The position numbers were made by a program, and so were the translations under genes. A stretch of 64,000 bases of DNA from JBCFBK01 sp038562555 (GTDB lineage Bacteria > Bacteroidota > Bacteroidia > Bacteroidales > Prolixibacteraceae), in assembly GCA_038562555.1 (NCBI GenBank), contig JBCFBK010000016.1, forward strand, positions 1 through 64,000. Reading direction: 5' to 3'. A model generated the notes under the pieces. That model was not told the origin of the DNA and did no database searches. It saw only the letters and a program-made list of their open reading frames with translations. The number at the start of each line of letters is the position of its first letter. The stretch's first letter is position 1. Shown here in pieces: positions 17,804 to 26,169 of this stretch.

Positions 17804-18664
17804 ATGGAATTTATTTATGAAAAAATTTTAATTCCAAACAAGCGAACCTTTATCACCCGGCAGTTACAGATGGATCCCAGGTCCAGCAGAATCCACTCCC
17901 ATAAAAATTTCGAGCTGAACCTGATCATTTCAGGCTCAGGCCGACGGATTGTGGGCAACCATATTTCCAGTTACACAAAGGGCGATCTGGTGCTCCTGGG
18001 GCCTAATCTTTATCATTGCTGGGAAGTGCAGGAAACGGAACCTGATCAGGGAGCCGCCTGCATTGTGACGCATTTTTCAGAAAACATTATTAATACGGAT
18101 TTTTTGAATATTCCGGAACTGGAGAAGGTCGTTGCTTTATTGAAGGATGCCGGGAACGGGATTTTTTACAAAGGAAGGAAAGCCGAAAAAGTGGCGGCTT
18201 TGTTGGTCCGAATGGTCAACCTGTCCGGACTTGAATTATGCATTGAATTGCTAAAAGTCTTTCATCTGCTGTTGCAGATCGAAGACCGGGAGTACCTTGC
18301 CCTGCCGTCGACCCAGCCCAACGTTCATGAAAAAGACATTAATCAGATCAATAAAATTTATGAGTATGTCTTTCAGAATATCCGTGAAGGGATTAAACTC
18401 AGGGAAGTTTCTGATTTGGTCTGCATGGAACCTGGTTCCTTTTGCCGTTATTTTAAAAAGAAAACCAATCAGACCTTCATGGATTATGTGAAAAACGTAA
18501 GGATCGGAATTGCTGCAAAGCTACTGGCCGAGACCGACAAACAGATTACGCAGATCTGTTTTGAATGCGGCTATAACAACCTGGCCAATTTCAACCATTA
18601 TTTTAAAGATATCATGAAAAAAACGCCTTCAGAATATCGCAAGGACCTGGCCAGAAGGACCTAG
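17804..18664 (+). CDS. AraC family transcriptional regulator
   Basis: A 286-residue regulator. The N-terminal half is a cupin-like sensor with HSHKNFELNLIISGSGRR and the YTKGDLVLLGPNLYHCW stretch, as in sugar-responsive AraC proteins. The C-terminal about 100 residues hold two helix-turn-helix motifs: LREVSDLVCMEPGSFCRYFKK, and ITQICFECGYNNLANFNHYF followed by the family ending TPSEYRKD. It is divergent from the aldolase-symporter-sialidase unit across a 226-base gap and is the natural candidate for its regulator. A TTG at 17777 is in frame, but the ATG at 17804 is better placed. Its stop overlaps that of the convergent binding-protein gene by four bases. Confidence 0.9.
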   Translation: MEFIYEKILIPNKRTFITRQLQMDPRSSRIHSHKNFELNLIISGSGRRIVGNHISSYTKGDLVLLGPNLYHCWEVQETEPDQGAACIVTHFSENIINTDFLNIPELEKVVALLKDAGNGIFYKGRKAEKVAALLVRMVNLSGLELCIELLKVFHLLLQIEDREYLALPSTQPNVHEKDINQINKIYEYVFQNIREGIKLREVSDLVCMEPGSFCRYFKKKTNQTFMDYVKNVRIGIAAKLLAETDKQITQICFECGYNNLANFNHYFKDIMKKTPSEYRKDLARRT

Positions 18665-19800
18665 TAGGGTTGCGGGACCTGGGCCGGGCTGATCTTAGAC
18701 GGAGCGGGGTCAATTACCTGCTGTTTGTCGGTTTCCATGACCGGCAGCAGCGAAGGCGGCACTCCGGCCAGTACTTTGGCAAGCAATTCGCCCGACTGTT
18801 TTCCCCAGTCGTGAATGTTATTCCCGATTCCCGCGCTTGCCCCCTGCTCTACAAGCTCCAGCTCTGTTGTATAAATAGGGATTCCGGCAGCATCAGCTAC
18901 TTTTTTGATGGCCGGAAAGCCGGTATAAGCCATATTGTCGGCCGAAATAATAATGACCTGGGCACCGCGCTGAATCAGCGACCGGGCGGCCAGCCCGAGG
19001 TCGGAAACAACCGATGCTGTTGCTTCGAGAATTTGTATATCCTGTTGTTCACCCGCAAGGCGAAGTTTTTCAACAGAGATCAATGAATTGATCTGTGCAG
19101 CGTCATAAATAATTCCTGCATTTTTCAATTTGCTGTTGAACCGGGAAGCCATCCGGAGCAGTTTGTCGACCGGGGGATTGTCATAAACCCCGCAGATATT
19201 GGCCGGTCGTTTATTCGTATAGATGCCCAGCCTGGCCGGATTGCTGGCCACCGTGAAAATCAGTGGAATATCACGAATTTTTCGCGCGGCAGTTATAAAG
19301 ACGGGAGTTGTCACCGTAACGATGGCATCAGGATTTTCACGCAGAGCCGCATCGGTAATCTGAGGCAGTTGCGCAACCTCTCCCTGGGCGCTGTAGCGTT
19401 TAATGCGGTAATCTTTCCCTGTTGTGAGGCCGCAACCGGTGAGTCCGGCTTCGACACCTGCAATTGCCTGTTCCAGTACCGGGTTATCAACCAGGTTGAT
19501 CAGGATAATTTCAGCAGGCCTGCCTATTCGTACCGACAGGTTCAGAAACAGGCCTGCCTGTAACAACTCGTCGGTCGTGGGCTGTTGATTGTTTTCCTTG
19601 AGTTGTGCGAAATCGATGATCCGGGTTTTATCAACCTGATAGTCCTGATGCTTCCCGGTCTCATTAGCTGAAGAGGATGCGTCTGTGCCAGCCGGAAGCA
19701 TCCTCTTACCCTGCTGTACGAGGTCAGAAAGCAGCAGGAGGGCAGAAGTTCCAATGATCAGTATAACCGGAAGCAAAAGTTGATTGATCAGCTTTTTCAT
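18661..19800 (-). CDS. Membrane-anchored TrpX-like ABC substrate-binding protein
   Basis: A 379-residue protein of the ABC_sub_bind (TrpX-like) family, which adopts a two-lobe type-1 periplasmic fold. The N-terminus has a hydrophobic anchor (residues about 7-27, IIGTSALLLLSDL) almost identical to that of the tandem protein at 24168, without an obvious cleavage site or lipobox. The binding domain runs from about residue 95, with DAIVTVTTPVFITAARKI and IPLIFTVASNPARLG as family marks. It is the last gene of the left ABC operon, 13 bases after the ATPase gene. The ligand is unknown. Relatives elsewhere serve aromatic amino acids. TTG 19803 is in frame, but ATG 19800 is used. Confidence 0.85.
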   Translation of the reverse strand: MKKLINQLLLPVILIIGTSALLLLSDLVQQGKRMLPAGTDASSSANETGKHQDYQVDKTRIIDFAQLKENNQQPTTDELLQAGLFLNLSVRIGRPAEIILINLVDNPVLEQAIAGVEAGLTGCGLTTGKDYRIKRYSAQGEVAQLPQITDAALRENPDAIVTVTTPVFITAARKIRDIPLIFTVASNPARLGIYTNKRPANICGVYDNPPVDKLLRMASRFNSKLKNAGIIYDAAQINSLISVEKLRLAGEQQDIQILEATASVVSDLGLAARSLIQRGAQVIIISADNMAYTGFPAIKKVADAAGIPIYTTELELVEQGASAGIGNNIHDWGKQSGELLAKVLAGVPPSLLPVMETDKQQVIDPAPSKISPAQVPQPY

Positions 19801-19813
19801 CAAACTAAGTCAG

Positions 19814-20887
19814 TTAGCCATTTTTTATAACGAGGCTTAACCTGTTCTTCCCATTTTCATAGCCGTATTTTACCGTTTGACATCGGGCCACGATTATTTT
19901 CAGTCCGATATCGTCTTCATCGTCCATCGGATTTTCAGGGGCACCGGCATTTTCGCAGATCAAATGGATGGTCCCGTCTTTTTCCGAATAGGAAAGGCGG
20001 AGAGAAGCATCTGTGATATTTTTCTGTAGCAGCAGAACCTCTTCTGCCATGTGCAGGGTAAATTCGGTCGTCCGAAGCGGCAGGAAATGTTTTTCACAGA
20101 ATGCCTGCATCTCGCCCTGGATGGCATAAAGGTCGTAATTGTCGGAACTGAGATGAAAATCAAGACTGCGTATACGATTTATAAAAGCTCTGGTCTTTTC
20201 TTTTTGCGGGTTATCAAAAATCTGCTGAGGCGATCCTTCTTCGTATATAATCCCCTCGTCCATATAAAAAACACGGTTTGAGATATTCCGCGCAAACTCC
20301 ATCTCATGGGTCACGATGACCATGGTCATTCCTTCGCGTGACAGCCGCCTGATCACAGCAAGCACCTCGCTGACCATCGTCGGGTCAAGTGCTGAAGTTG
20401 GTTCGTCGAACAGGAGAATTTCAGGTTCCATGGCCATGCACCGCGCAATGGCCACCCGTTGTTTCTGACCGCCTGACAGTTCATCCGGGTACCGGTATGC
20501 CTTTTCTGCCAGTCCGACGAGCTTTAAGAGCGACATCCCCTTTTCCAGCGCATCCTGTTTGTTTCTTCCCAATAATTTTACTGGTCCGATAATCAGATTT
20601 TCGATCACCGACAAATGAGCGTACAGGTTAAAAGACTGAAATACCATACCCATGCGCTGCCTGATTTTGGGGACGTTTGTCTTTTTTTCGAGCAGGGAGA
20701 TCCCATCAACGGTTATCGACCCTCCCGATGGGGTTTCGAGCAGGTTCAGACAGCGAAGGAAAGTGCTTTTTCCTGTCCCCGACGGACCAATGATTGATAT
20801 GACTTCTCCTTTGCGGATATCGACATTCACATCGGTAAGTACGGCAAGATTGCCGTAGTACTTGGACAAATGCTGTATTTGTATCAT
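19814..20887 (-). CDS. GlnQ-type ABC ATPase with RsbW-like C-terminal domain
   Basis: A 357-residue protein. Residues 1-240 are a complete polar-amino-acid ABC ATPase: Walker A GPSGTGKST (34-42), signature LSGGQKQR (137-144), Walker B ILLFDEPTSALD (157-168) and switch His in VTHEME. Such ATPases normally stop near residue 245. The extra part (about 245-357) resembles RsbW/SpoIIAB-type HATPase domains: LHMAEEVLLL where the N-box helix is expected, then ICENAGAPENP, then GLKIIVARCQTVKYGYENG and NRLSLVI at the end. The Asn of the N-box is not evident, so ATP binding there may be lost. Its start overlaps the stop of the permease fusion (ATGA). Confidence 0.85.
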   Translation of the reverse strand: MIQIQHLSKYYGNLAVLTDVNVDIRKGEVISIIGPSGTGKSTFLRCLNLLETPSGGSITVDGISLLEKKTNVPKIRQRMGMVFQSFNLYAHLSVIENLIIGPVKLLGRNKQDALEKGMSLLKLVGLAEKAYRYPDELSGGQKQRVAIARCMAMEPEILLFDEPTSALDPTMVSEVLAVIRRLSREGMTMVIVTHEMEFARNISNRVFYMDEGIIYEEGSPQQIFDNPQKEKTRAFINRIRSLDFHLSSDNYDLYAIQGEMQAFCEKHFLPLRTTEFTLHMAEEVLLLQKNITDASLRLSYSEKDGTIHLICENAGAPENPMDDEDDIGLKIIVARCQTVKYGYENGKNRLSLVIKNG

Positions 20888-23800
20888 TTCACTAGTTCCT
20901 TTCCAAAGCTTAAACGCCTTCTTTTCGGGTCAACATTCACTTCAACTGAATTGAGTGCCAGGGTTAAGAGCCAGGCGATGAAGATATAAATCACCGCGGC
21001 CATGATCAACGGGAAAAAAGCATCAAAGGTCCTGCTCCGGATGATATCGCTGGCCTTGGTCAGATCTTCCACGGCAATGTAACCGACTACCGACGTCATT
21101 TTGACCAGTGAAATGAATTCGCCTTTATAAACGGGCAACACCCGGAGGAGCGCCTGGGGCATAATAATATGAATGAATGTCTGGATCTTCGTGAATCCGG
21201 ATGCAATGCCTGCCTCGGTCTGTCCTTTGTCGATGCTTTCGATCGCGGTCCGGAACATTTCAGACACATAGGCTGCAAAGTTGATGCCGAATGCGACGAT
21301 AGCCACGAAAACCGGATTGACGTTCACTGAAGCGAAGACCACGTAATAAATGATCATCAGCAGCACCAGTACAGGTGTGCCCCGGATCAGCGAAATATAA
21401 AAGGAAGCAACTGATTTCAATAGTTTGCTTTTCGACATGCGCATCATACAGATCAGTCCGCCCGTGAGCGTGCCGACCAATGCGGCGAACACAGAGATCA
21501 CAATGGTGATCCAAAGGCCTCTTAAGATCATCAGATACCTGTTTTCGCGAATAATGTTATTGTAAAAGCTGTTTGTAAATTTAGTCAGGAATGACTCCCT
21601 AGTTGGTTCGACAAGCTGTCCTTCATAGCTGGCCAGTTTACTTTTATGTGCGATCACGGCCGTCCGGAACATGGCGTATTCGTCCGAAAAATTGATCTGT
21701 TCGGCTCGCTCGGGACTAATGCAAATCCCGTCGGAGATCATATCTACCTTGCCGGAAGACAGGGCTGCAACAAGGGCCGGAAACTCGATGTTGATGAATT
21801 CAAGATCATAGTTACGCCGGTCGGCAAACGTGCGGATCATTTCGATGTCGAAGCCAACATACTGATCATTGACGACGGCTACATAGGGAAGATCTTCAAC
21901 CGAAACACCCACGACAAGTTTTTTACCGGACGAAACCTCTTTGAATGCAGGCATCACCGCTTCGTCTGCATCCTTCACGAACCAGCGTTCTGCCATTTTC
22001 CGGTATGTTCCGTCTTGTTTGATCGCTTTCAGAAAATCATTGAATTCTTTCAGCAGTTCCGTGTTCTTTTTACTAAATCCGACACCCAGAGGCATATCGA
22101 ATACATCATCTGTCAGCAGGCCAAGATCAGGGTTACGCTTAAGGACCAGACCCGCAGTAATCAGATCAAACATAGCCGCATCGACTTTGTTGTTTTTCAG
22201 CGAGGTCATCATATCTGCGGTGCTTTCGAAGCGGAAAACTTTGGCATTGGGATAGTTTTCGGCGAGGAAGCGGTCATGAACGGTACCCGTAAAAATACCG
22301 ACCCGCTTGTCTGCAATATCGTCCAAAACAGCCAGTTTGTCGTTTCGCGGCTGCGTTGCGGTGTTTTTGTAGCCGAGTAGGATTGCGCCTGAGGCATAAT
22401 ACGGGTCAGAGAAATCAATTTGCTTTTTCCGTTCGTCGGTGATCATCATCGAGGCCGTAATGATATCGATTTTACCTGCCACAAGCGAGGGAAGCAGGCT
22501 TCCGAAAGGGATATCGGTAAAAACGGCCTTTTTGTCCAGGCTGGCCGCAAAACGGCCGGCAAGTTCCACGTCAAAGCCCTTCCACTGGTCGTTGACTCTC
22601 AACTCAAAAGGTAGTCCCAGGTCACTTACGATCCCGACGTTTAAAATACCGCCTGCACCGGTAACGGGTATTTCAGGCATTTCTGCGTCGACTTGCTCCA
22701 TCCAGCGGTTGACCATGGCGTCGTAGGTGCCATCAGCCTTAATTCCTTTCAGAAACTCATTAAACCGTGAACGCAGTTCGACACTTTTCCTGCTGAATCC
22801 GGCGGCAATATCAGTGGTAAATAGAGAATCTTCGACAACCCTGAAATCGGAGTCGCGGCTTACAATTTCTTTTAGGGAAGTCTGGTCGATAAAACCGGCA
22901 TCCACTTTACCTGACTGGATGGCGAGCAGCATATCGGGTAAGGTGTTGAACGGATAGACAGAGGCTTCGGGAAATTGCCCGTGGGCATAGGCATCGTGGA
23001 TCGAGCCCATCAGGACCCCCAGTTTTTGCGCTTTGAAATCTGTTCTCCCGGGACTAACTGCAGCCGCACCAGCTTTCTTTACAAACACAGCAATCCCGTT
23101 ATCATAATAACTTTCTGAAAAGAGTACTTTTTTCGCTCGTTCTTCGGTAATCGATATGCCGGCTCCGATCATGTCGACTTTTCCCGAGATCAAAGCAGGG
23201 ATTAAAGCTCCAAATTCAAGGTTGACAACTTCCAGCTTCCTGTTCAGCTTTTGAGCGATATAGGACGCAAACTCGATGTCGAATCCGGTAATTTTCTGCT
23301 CCTGGTCAATATACGCCATGGGTTCTGTTACCGCAGCAGTTCCGAACAGCAGCGTCCCCTGATTACCATCATTTGTGATAACCGGCATAGCTTTGGGAGA
23401 TCCCTGTTTCGGAAACCACCGGGCAGACATGTCGGCATATTGCCCGTTTGCCCGGATTTCGTGCAGTACACTGTCGATCGTTGCTTTCAGCGTTGCATTG
23501 TCGCGGGTAACGGCAAAACCATACTGATCGGGGGCAAGCAATCCGTCCAGGACCGCACCCCCTTCGGTTTTTGCCGCGATGTTCAACAATACCGGCAAAT
23601 CGTAAACGGCTCCGTCAGCTTTTCCGGCTAATACGGCCAAAGCACAATCGTAAACACTGTTGTAGTATTTGATTTTGGCGTCGGGAAAGTGATTCAGGGT
23701 AAGTTGATCAGCCACCGTGCCCGTTGGTACGGCAATCCGCTTTCCTCCCTCCAGATCTGATAACCGGCTAATCTCCGGATGCTTGTTGCTGCATGCATTC

Positions 23801-23895
23801 TGCAGCAGCAGAATCAAGAGTAAACTTAGAAGCCAGCAAATTTTCAGGGGCTTTTTTTGTAGCGCCATGGATCGAAGCCACACAAATTTTAGCAT
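20884..23895 (-). CDS. Fusion of multiple SBP_bac_3 lobes with ABC permease
   Basis: A 1003-residue envelope protein. Residues 17-35 form a signal or lipoprotein leader ending in LLLQNAC. Residues about 46-162 match only the second lobe of an SBP_bac_3 binding protein. Residues 181-401 and 416-639 are two complete binding proteins. Residues 658-750 match only a first lobe. Residues 785-985 form a polar-amino-acid permease with the EAA loop EAGIASGFTKIQTFIHIIMP (894-913). In total there are three first and three second lobes, with the outer two split across the protein. It would bind and move small polar solutes such as amino acids with the downstream ATPase. ATG 23868 is an alternative start. 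Confidence 0.88.
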   Translation of the reverse strand: MLKFVWLRSMALQKKPLKICWLLSLLLILLLQNACSNKHPEISRLSDLEGGKRIAVPTGTVADQLTLNHFPDAKIKYYNSVYDCALAVLAGKADGAVYDLPVLLNIAAKTEGGAVLDGLLAPDQYGFAVTRDNATLKATIDSVLHEIRANGQYADMSARWFPKQGSPKAMPVITNDGNQGTLLFGTAAVTEPMAYIDQEQKITGFDIEFASYIAQKLNRKLEVVNLEFGALIPALISGKVDMIGAGISITEERAKKVLFSESYYDNGIAVFVKKAGAAAVSPGRTDFKAQKLGVLMGSIHDAYAHGQFPEASVYPFNTLPDMLLAIQSGKVDAGFIDQTSLKEIVSRDSDFRVVEDSLFTTDIAAGFSRKSVELRSRFNEFLKGIKADGTYDAMVNRWMEQVDAEMPEIPVTGAGGILNVGIVSDLGLPFELRVNDQWKGFDVELAGRFAASLDKKAVFTDIPFGSLLPSLVAGKIDIITASMMITDERKKQIDFSDPYYASGAILLGYKNTATQPRNDKLAVLDDIADKRVGIFTGTVHDRFLAENYPNAKVFRFESTADMMTSLKNNKVDAAMFDLITAGLVLKRNPDLGLLTDDVFDMPLGVGFSKKNTELLKEFNDFLKAIKQDGTYRKMAERWFVKDADEAVMPAFKEVSSGKKLVVGVSVEDLPYVAVVNDQYVGFDIEMIRTFADRRNYDLEFINIEFPALVAALSSGKVDMISDGICISPERAEQINFSDEYAMFRTAVIAHKSKLASYEGQLVEPTRESFLTKFTNSFYNNIIRENRYLMILRGLWITIVISVFAALVGTLTGGLICMMRMSKSKLLKSVASFYISLIRGTPVLVLLMIIYYVVFASVNVNPVFVAIVAFGINFAAYVSEMFRTAIESIDKGQTEAGIASGFTKIQTFIHIIMPQALLRVLPVYKGEFISLVKMTSVVGYIAVEDLTKASDIIRSRTFDAFFPLIMAAVIYIFIAWLLTLALNSVEVNVDPKRRRLSFGKELVK

Positions 23896-23945
23896 AAGTT
23901 TATTAAAAAATAGGTTATTTCAGGTTTCGTTTGTTTTGGAATTCT

Positions 23946-23953
23946 CAAAGGTA
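23946..23953 (-). promoter_or_regulatory. -7 promoter box for the left ABC operon
   Basis: On the - strand the sequence reads TACCTTTG, an exact TAnnTTTG match, 50 bases upstream of the start codon at 23895. No convincing -33 element was seen. Confidence 0.45.
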
Positions 23954-24052
23954 AAATTTTTAGCAGTACTTTAAACCGGCCCCTAATTTCAGGTATAAAT
24001 TTTTTTTAATTTAGAATGAATTTTACTTATGCTCTCTATTTCTCTTCATTCA

Positions 24053-24060
24053 TAAATTTG
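24053..24060 (+). promoter_or_regulatory. -7 promoter box for the right ABC operon
   Basis: TAAATTTG, an exact -7 consensus match, lies 107 bases before the start codon at 24168. That leaves an unusually long leader of about 100 bases. No -33 element was clear. Confidence 0.4.
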
Positions 24061-24167
24061 TATCTTGCAGCGCGGTCAAACCACCACCTGAACAAAAAGA
24101 AAGCGGGATTTACCTGTGAAGCGGAGTCACTTCCGGTGTTCCTGCGCTAACATAATTAGACTGACTA

Positions 24168-26159
24168 ATGAAAAACCTGATCAAGGACCTTTGGCTCGTA
24201 ATTACCCTGATTACGGGTGCATCTGCGCTTTTATTGCTGTCTGATCTGGAACAACGGCAAGGTGCAGACGAAAACTCCGGTCAAATTCAATTTCCTTCAA
24301 TAGCGGTTATGCAGGTCCGATCGACTCCTGTGCTCGATAATCACGTTGCCGGTGTGCTTGCCCGCCTGAAAGAACTGGGGTGTGTTGCTCCTGACAATCA
24401 TAATATCAGATTGTTTAATCCCCAGGGCGATGTGGCCACTGCGAACACCATCGCGCGGGAGATTGCCAACAGTCCCTATGATCTGGTCATCACTTCGAGT
24501 ACGATGTCGTTGCAGATCTTTTCGAAGGCTAACCAGTCGATTGGGAAACTGCATGTATTCGGGGCTGTCACCGATCCCTACGGAACCGGAGTTGGCATCA
24601 CCGGTCCGGGAGCAGATCAACATCCGCCGTACCTGGCAGGCGTGGGAACGTTTCAGCCGGTAAAGAGAGCTTTCCGGATTGCCCGTGAACTGTATCCCCG
24701 CATCAGAAAGATCGGAGTTGTCTGGAATCCGGGGGAACAGTGTTCGGAAGCATGCCTGAACGAAGCGAGGGAGTTTTGCGGTGAAGCCGGCATAGAATTG
24801 GTGGAAGCAATTGCCACGAACACTTCAGAGGTATCGGAAGCAGCGCGGTCTTTGATGGCAAAAGGAGTAGAGGCAGTTTGGATTGGCGGAGACACAGTTG
24901 CCAGTTCCGCCGCAAGCATGATCATTAATCTGGCCAGACAGGCAGGTATACCTGTTTTTACAAACGATCCCGCCGACGTTAAAATCGGCACGATTTTCAG
25001 TCTGGGCGCCAACTATTATACGGTAGGGATCTACACCGCTGATATCGCTGCAGCAATCCTGCGGGGGAAGAGTCCTTCGGAGTTCAGAATTGAAAATGTT
25101 ATCCCGGAAGAATTAAGGGTGAATCAGGAAGTGCTGACTTCATTTGGAAAATGGAAAATGAACCCGGTTGTTCAGGATATTCTTCAAAAACAGGACAGCG
25201 TTTTAGCCAAAACAGAAGTTTCAGTCCCCGTTAAAAATGTTATCCGGGCGGAGCGCAACCCCCCGTATAAGTTGCGTATGGTCCTTTATAGTGAAACGGA
25301 ATTTGCCGAACGAAGCCGCGAGGGCTTGCTGGATGGCATTAAAAAGGCAGGCTTGGTTGAGGGAAAGGATTATGAGTTGGTTGTTTACAATGCCCAGGGC
25401 GATATGTCGACTTTATCAAGCATTATGACTGCAGTGAAATCTGACCGGGCTGATTTGTTGATGGTTGTTTCTACGCCGGCGCTCCAGGCTGCCCTGCGGC
25501 AGGCCGGCGCCGAGACCAAAATTGTCTTTACCGGCGTGGGCGACGGGGTCAGAGCCGGCGCGGGAAAGTCAGAGACTGATCATCTCCCGAATGTGACCGG
25601 CATTACAACCCGTTCTCCTTTTGAGGGAATGGCTGCAATTATAAGCGAAACTCTGCCGGGTATAAAATGCGTGGGCACCCTGTATACGCCTGCCGAGATT
25701 AACAGTGTGCTCTATAAGGACTGGTTTAAGGATGCATTGCAGAAGAAAGGGATAGGCCTGGTGGCTGTTCCCGTCACGTCAAGTGCTGATGTTCCGCAGG
25801 CCGCCATTGAACTGTGCAGAAATGATATTCAATTGGTCTGCCAGGTGGTTGATAACCTTACCAGGCCAGGGTTTGCCCTGATTTCAAGGAAGGCTGCTGA
25901 AAATAACCTGCCGGTTTTTGTCTTTGACAGCGATCAGATCAAAGACGGCGGGACCATATGTCTTTCGCGCGATTACTACGACGCGGGACTGGAAGCCGGC
26001 GAGATGGCTGTTAGTGTGCTTCAGGGTAAAAGTCCGGCACTGATCCCTTTCCGGAACACCAGTTCCGAAAAGCTCATCTATAACCCGGCCCTGGCTGATA
26101 AGTATAAGCTCCGGATCTCAGATACATTTTCGGCCAAAGCCATTGTATTAAACAAATAG
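24168..26159 (+). CDS. Tandem TrpX-like ABC substrate-binding protein
   Basis: A 663-residue protein with two TrpX-like (ABC_sub_bind) domains, residues about 43-345 and 363-650, after an N-terminal hydrophobic anchor (LITGASALLLLSDLEQRQG) closely matching that of the single-domain protein at 18661. Each domain shows the family pattern: a ligand-side YDLVITSSTMSLQIFSKA or ADLLMVVSTPALQAAL strand-helix, then a mid-domain VFGAVTDPYGTG or VFTGVGDGV, and a late ARSLMAKGVEAVWIGGD-type segment. Doubling suggests two ligand sites feeding one permease, or one sensing and one transport site. It heads the right ABC operon, and the STAS gene starts 10 bases after it. The ligand is unknown. Confidence 0.88.
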   Translation: MKNLIKDLWLVITLITGASALLLLSDLEQRQGADENSGQIQFPSIAVMQVRSTPVLDNHVAGVLARLKELGCVAPDNHNIRLFNPQGDVATANTIAREIANSPYDLVITSSTMSLQIFSKANQSIGKLHVFGAVTDPYGTGVGITGPGADQHPPYLAGVGTFQPVKRAFRIARELYPRIRKIGVVWNPGEQCSEACLNEAREFCGEAGIELVEAIATNTSEVSEAARSLMAKGVEAVWIGGDTVASSAASMIINLARQAGIPVFTNDPADVKIGTIFSLGANYYTVGIYTADIAAAILRGKSPSEFRIENVIPEELRVNQEVLTSFGKWKMNPVVQDILQKQDSVLAKTEVSVPVKNVIRAERNPPYKLRMVLYSETEFAERSREGLLDGIKKAGLVEGKDYELVVYNAQGDMSTLSSIMTAVKSDRADLLMVVSTPALQAALRQAGAETKIVFTGVGDGVRAGAGKSETDHLPNVTGITTRSPFEGMAAIISETLPGIKCVGTLYTPAEINSVLYKDWFKDALQKKGIGLVAVPVTSSADVPQAAIELCRNDIQLVCQVVDNLTRPGFALISRKAAENNLPVFVFDSDQIKDGGTICLSRDYYDAGLEAGEMAVSVLQGKSPALIPFRNTSSEKLIYNPALADKYKLRISDTFSAKAIVLNK

Positions 26160-26169
26160 TCATTCAGCT

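Noticed and set aside
21646..22380. 244-residue open frame on the + strand
   Set aside because: Lies wholly inside the binding-lobe-permease fusion on the other strand, whose domains are clear. Composition is that of a shadow frame.
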